A stretch of DNA of 7,508 nt from Oligoflexales bacterium. GTDB lineage: Bacteria > Bdellovibrionota > Oligoflexia > Oligoflexales > Oligoflexaceae. The DNA is taken from the NCBI GenBank assembly GCA_015232735.1, contig JADFZC010000115.1:1-7508 (forward strand), written 5' to 3'. This document shows, piece after piece, positions 6,670 to 7,508 of the stretch. Position numbers and translations under genes: made by a program. Below the pieces are notes generated by a model that searched no databases, was not told the DNA's origin, and saw only the letters and a program-made list of their open reading frames with translations. Position 1 is the first letter of the stretch. Each line of letters starts with the position of its first letter.

Positions 6670-7491
6670 ATGTTTGATTTTTTTGAACAGTTGGATCCTG
6701 AAAAGGTTGATGAAAGTGTAATAATTCATCCCACGGCACAGGTAAGCAAGAAGGCGGAAATTGGAAAACGGGTGAAAATTGGACCATGGTCGATAGTGGG
6801 TCCAAAAGTGGAAATTGAAGACGACGTAAAAATTTCCTCTTCAGTAGTGATTTCGGGTAGAACCAGAGTTGGCAGGGGAACCAGGATTTTTCCCTTCGCT
6901 ACCATCGGGCAGGAACCTCAGGATCTGACATATGGCGGAGAGGATACTGCCCTTGTCATAGGCGAGGAGAACCAGATAAGGGAATATGTGAATATTTCGA
7001 TTGGCACTGAAAAGGGAGGAGCCTGTACGGATATAGGCAATCAAAACCTTATTATGGCATATACGCATATAGCTCACGACTGCAAGATAGGAAGCAAATG
7101 CATTTTTGCCAACGGCATTCAGCTTGCCGGTCATGTGGTTGTCCAGGATAATGTAGTGTTTGGAGGAATGTCCGGGGGTCATCAGTTTTGCAGGTTTGGC
7201 GAGTATGCGATGATTGGGGCGGGGGCTATTGTTGTCCAGGATGTAGCACCGTATTGCATGGTTCAGGGTGATCGGGCGACTGTTCAAGGGCTTAACAAGG
7301 TAGGTTTGAAAAGATCCGATATATCTGAAGAACATAAAAAACAGATTAAGCAGATGTATAGAATTCTTTTTGGCCAAAATCTCACGCTGGAGGCCGCTGT
7401 CAACGAGATATCTGTTGACATTGCTGATTCAATTTACAAAACTAAGTTCATAGATTTCATAAACGGTACCAAAAGAGGGCTTTGTCGTTGA
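6670..7491 (+). CDS. lpxA: Acyl-ACP--UDP-N-acetylglucosamine O-acyltransferase LpxA
   Basis: First enzyme of lipid A synthesis; transfers a 3-hydroxyacyl chain from ACP to O-3 of UDP-GlcNAc in the cytoplasm. The 273 residues contain the left-handed beta-helix hexapeptide repeats (about 17-190, e.g. IHPTAQV, IGKRVKIGPWSIVG) and a C-terminal helical domain with GLKRSDIS. THIAHDCKIG places H133 and H136 (catalytic, E. coli H125); H155 and H171 match E. coli H144 and H160. At an offset of 11 from E. coli, several usual residues differ: T87 for K76, S110 for H99, I111 for R100, A184 for the chain-length ruler G173, V211 for E200. The start is ATG at 6670 with GAGG at 6655-6658, 11 bases upstream; an open frame reaching back to 6580 inside fabZ is not needed for the fold. 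Gap to fabZ is 22 bases; its TGA overlaps the next start. E. coli LpxA has 262 residues. Confidence 0.95.
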   Translation: MFDFFEQLDPEKVDESVIIHPTAQVSKKAEIGKRVKIGPWSIVGPKVEIEDDVKISSSVVISGRTRVGRGTRIFPFATIGQEPQDLTYGGEDTALVIGEENQIREYVNISIGTEKGGACTDIGNQNLIMAYTHIAHDCKIGSKCIFANGIQLAGHVVVQDNVVFGGMSGGHQFCRFGEYAMIGAGAIVVQDVAPYCMVQGDRATVQGLNKVGLKRSDISEEHKKQIKQMYRILFGQNLTLEAAVNEISVDIADSIYKTKFIDFINGTKRGLCR

Positions 7492-7508
7492 AAAAACTCC
7501 CTTATTTT
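7488..7508 (+). CDS. Start of a further operon gene, possibly lpxI (partial)
   Basis: TTG at 7488 overlaps the lpxA stop as TTGA, the same arrangement as the GTGA overlap of lolD and bamA. GAGGG at 7475-7479 is eight bases upstream, an ideal distance. Seven codons are visible (MKKLPYF) before the window ends. In many Desulfobacterota the gene after lpxA is lpxI, the UDP-2,3-diacylglucosamine pyrophosphatase, whose N-terminus is a short basic start followed by a hydrophobic strand. The visible residues agree but are far too few to identify the product, so this is inference from gene order. Confidence 0.55.

Noticed and set aside
6841..7377. A 178-codon open frame on the minus strand inside lpxA
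   Set aside because: It is antisense to conserved LpxA hexapeptide repeats, and its translation shows no family features.
1..7508. CRISPR arrays, insertion sequences, tRNA or rRNA genes, toxin-antitoxin or defence genes
   Set aside because: No regularly spaced repeats, transposase motifs, terminal inverted repeats or RNA-gene signatures were seen; nearly all the sequence is explained by conserved housekeeping genes.

Overview
The window reads as chromosomal DNA of a Gram-negative, LPS-making bacterium of moderate GC content. It carries a compact outer-membrane biogenesis cluster: lolC/E-lolD-bamA-skp-fabZ-lpxA, followed by the first codons of another gene. This order is typical of Desulfobacterota (former Deltaproteobacteria), where bamA-skp-(lpxD)-fabZ-lpxA is often followed by lpxI and a single LolC/E protein replaces the LolC plus LolE pair. 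The lineage call is inferred from gene order and protein features; no marker RNA is present.

Layout, all on the + strand. Bases 2-160 are probably the 3' end of an unrecognised gene. Bases 161-287 are non-coding, with a GNRA-capped stem, a near-perfect 15-base palindrome and a weak promoter candidate. Bases 288-1028 encode an RNase HI with an extra C-terminal domain that looks like the RNA:DNA hybrid-binding domain of eukaryotic RNase H1. Bases 1029-1202 are a 174-base AT-rich gap with a 9+9 dyad, probably holding the promoter and control region of the cluster. From 1203 to the end the genes are separated by at most 22 bases or overlap: lolC/lolD share 1 base, lolD/bamA 4 bases, and lpxA and the next gene 4 bases. 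This indicates one operon with translational coupling.

The gene products cover several arms of envelope assembly. LolC/E and LolD extract lipoproteins from the inner membrane. Skp carries unfolded outer-membrane proteins across the periplasm and BamA inserts them. FabZ makes the enoyl-ACP intermediate of fatty-acid elongation and so competes for the 3-hydroxyacyl-ACP pool that LpxA uses in the first step of lipid A synthesis. lpxD, often found between skp and fabZ, is absent here.

I see no mobile element, CRISPR array, RNA gene or clear novel system. The points most worth a second look are the C-terminal hybrid-binding-like domain of the RNase H, substitutions at substrate-contact and chain-length positions of LpxA, the altered VRGF motif of BamA, a serine-run Hook loop in LolC/E, and the dyads in the two intergenic regions.
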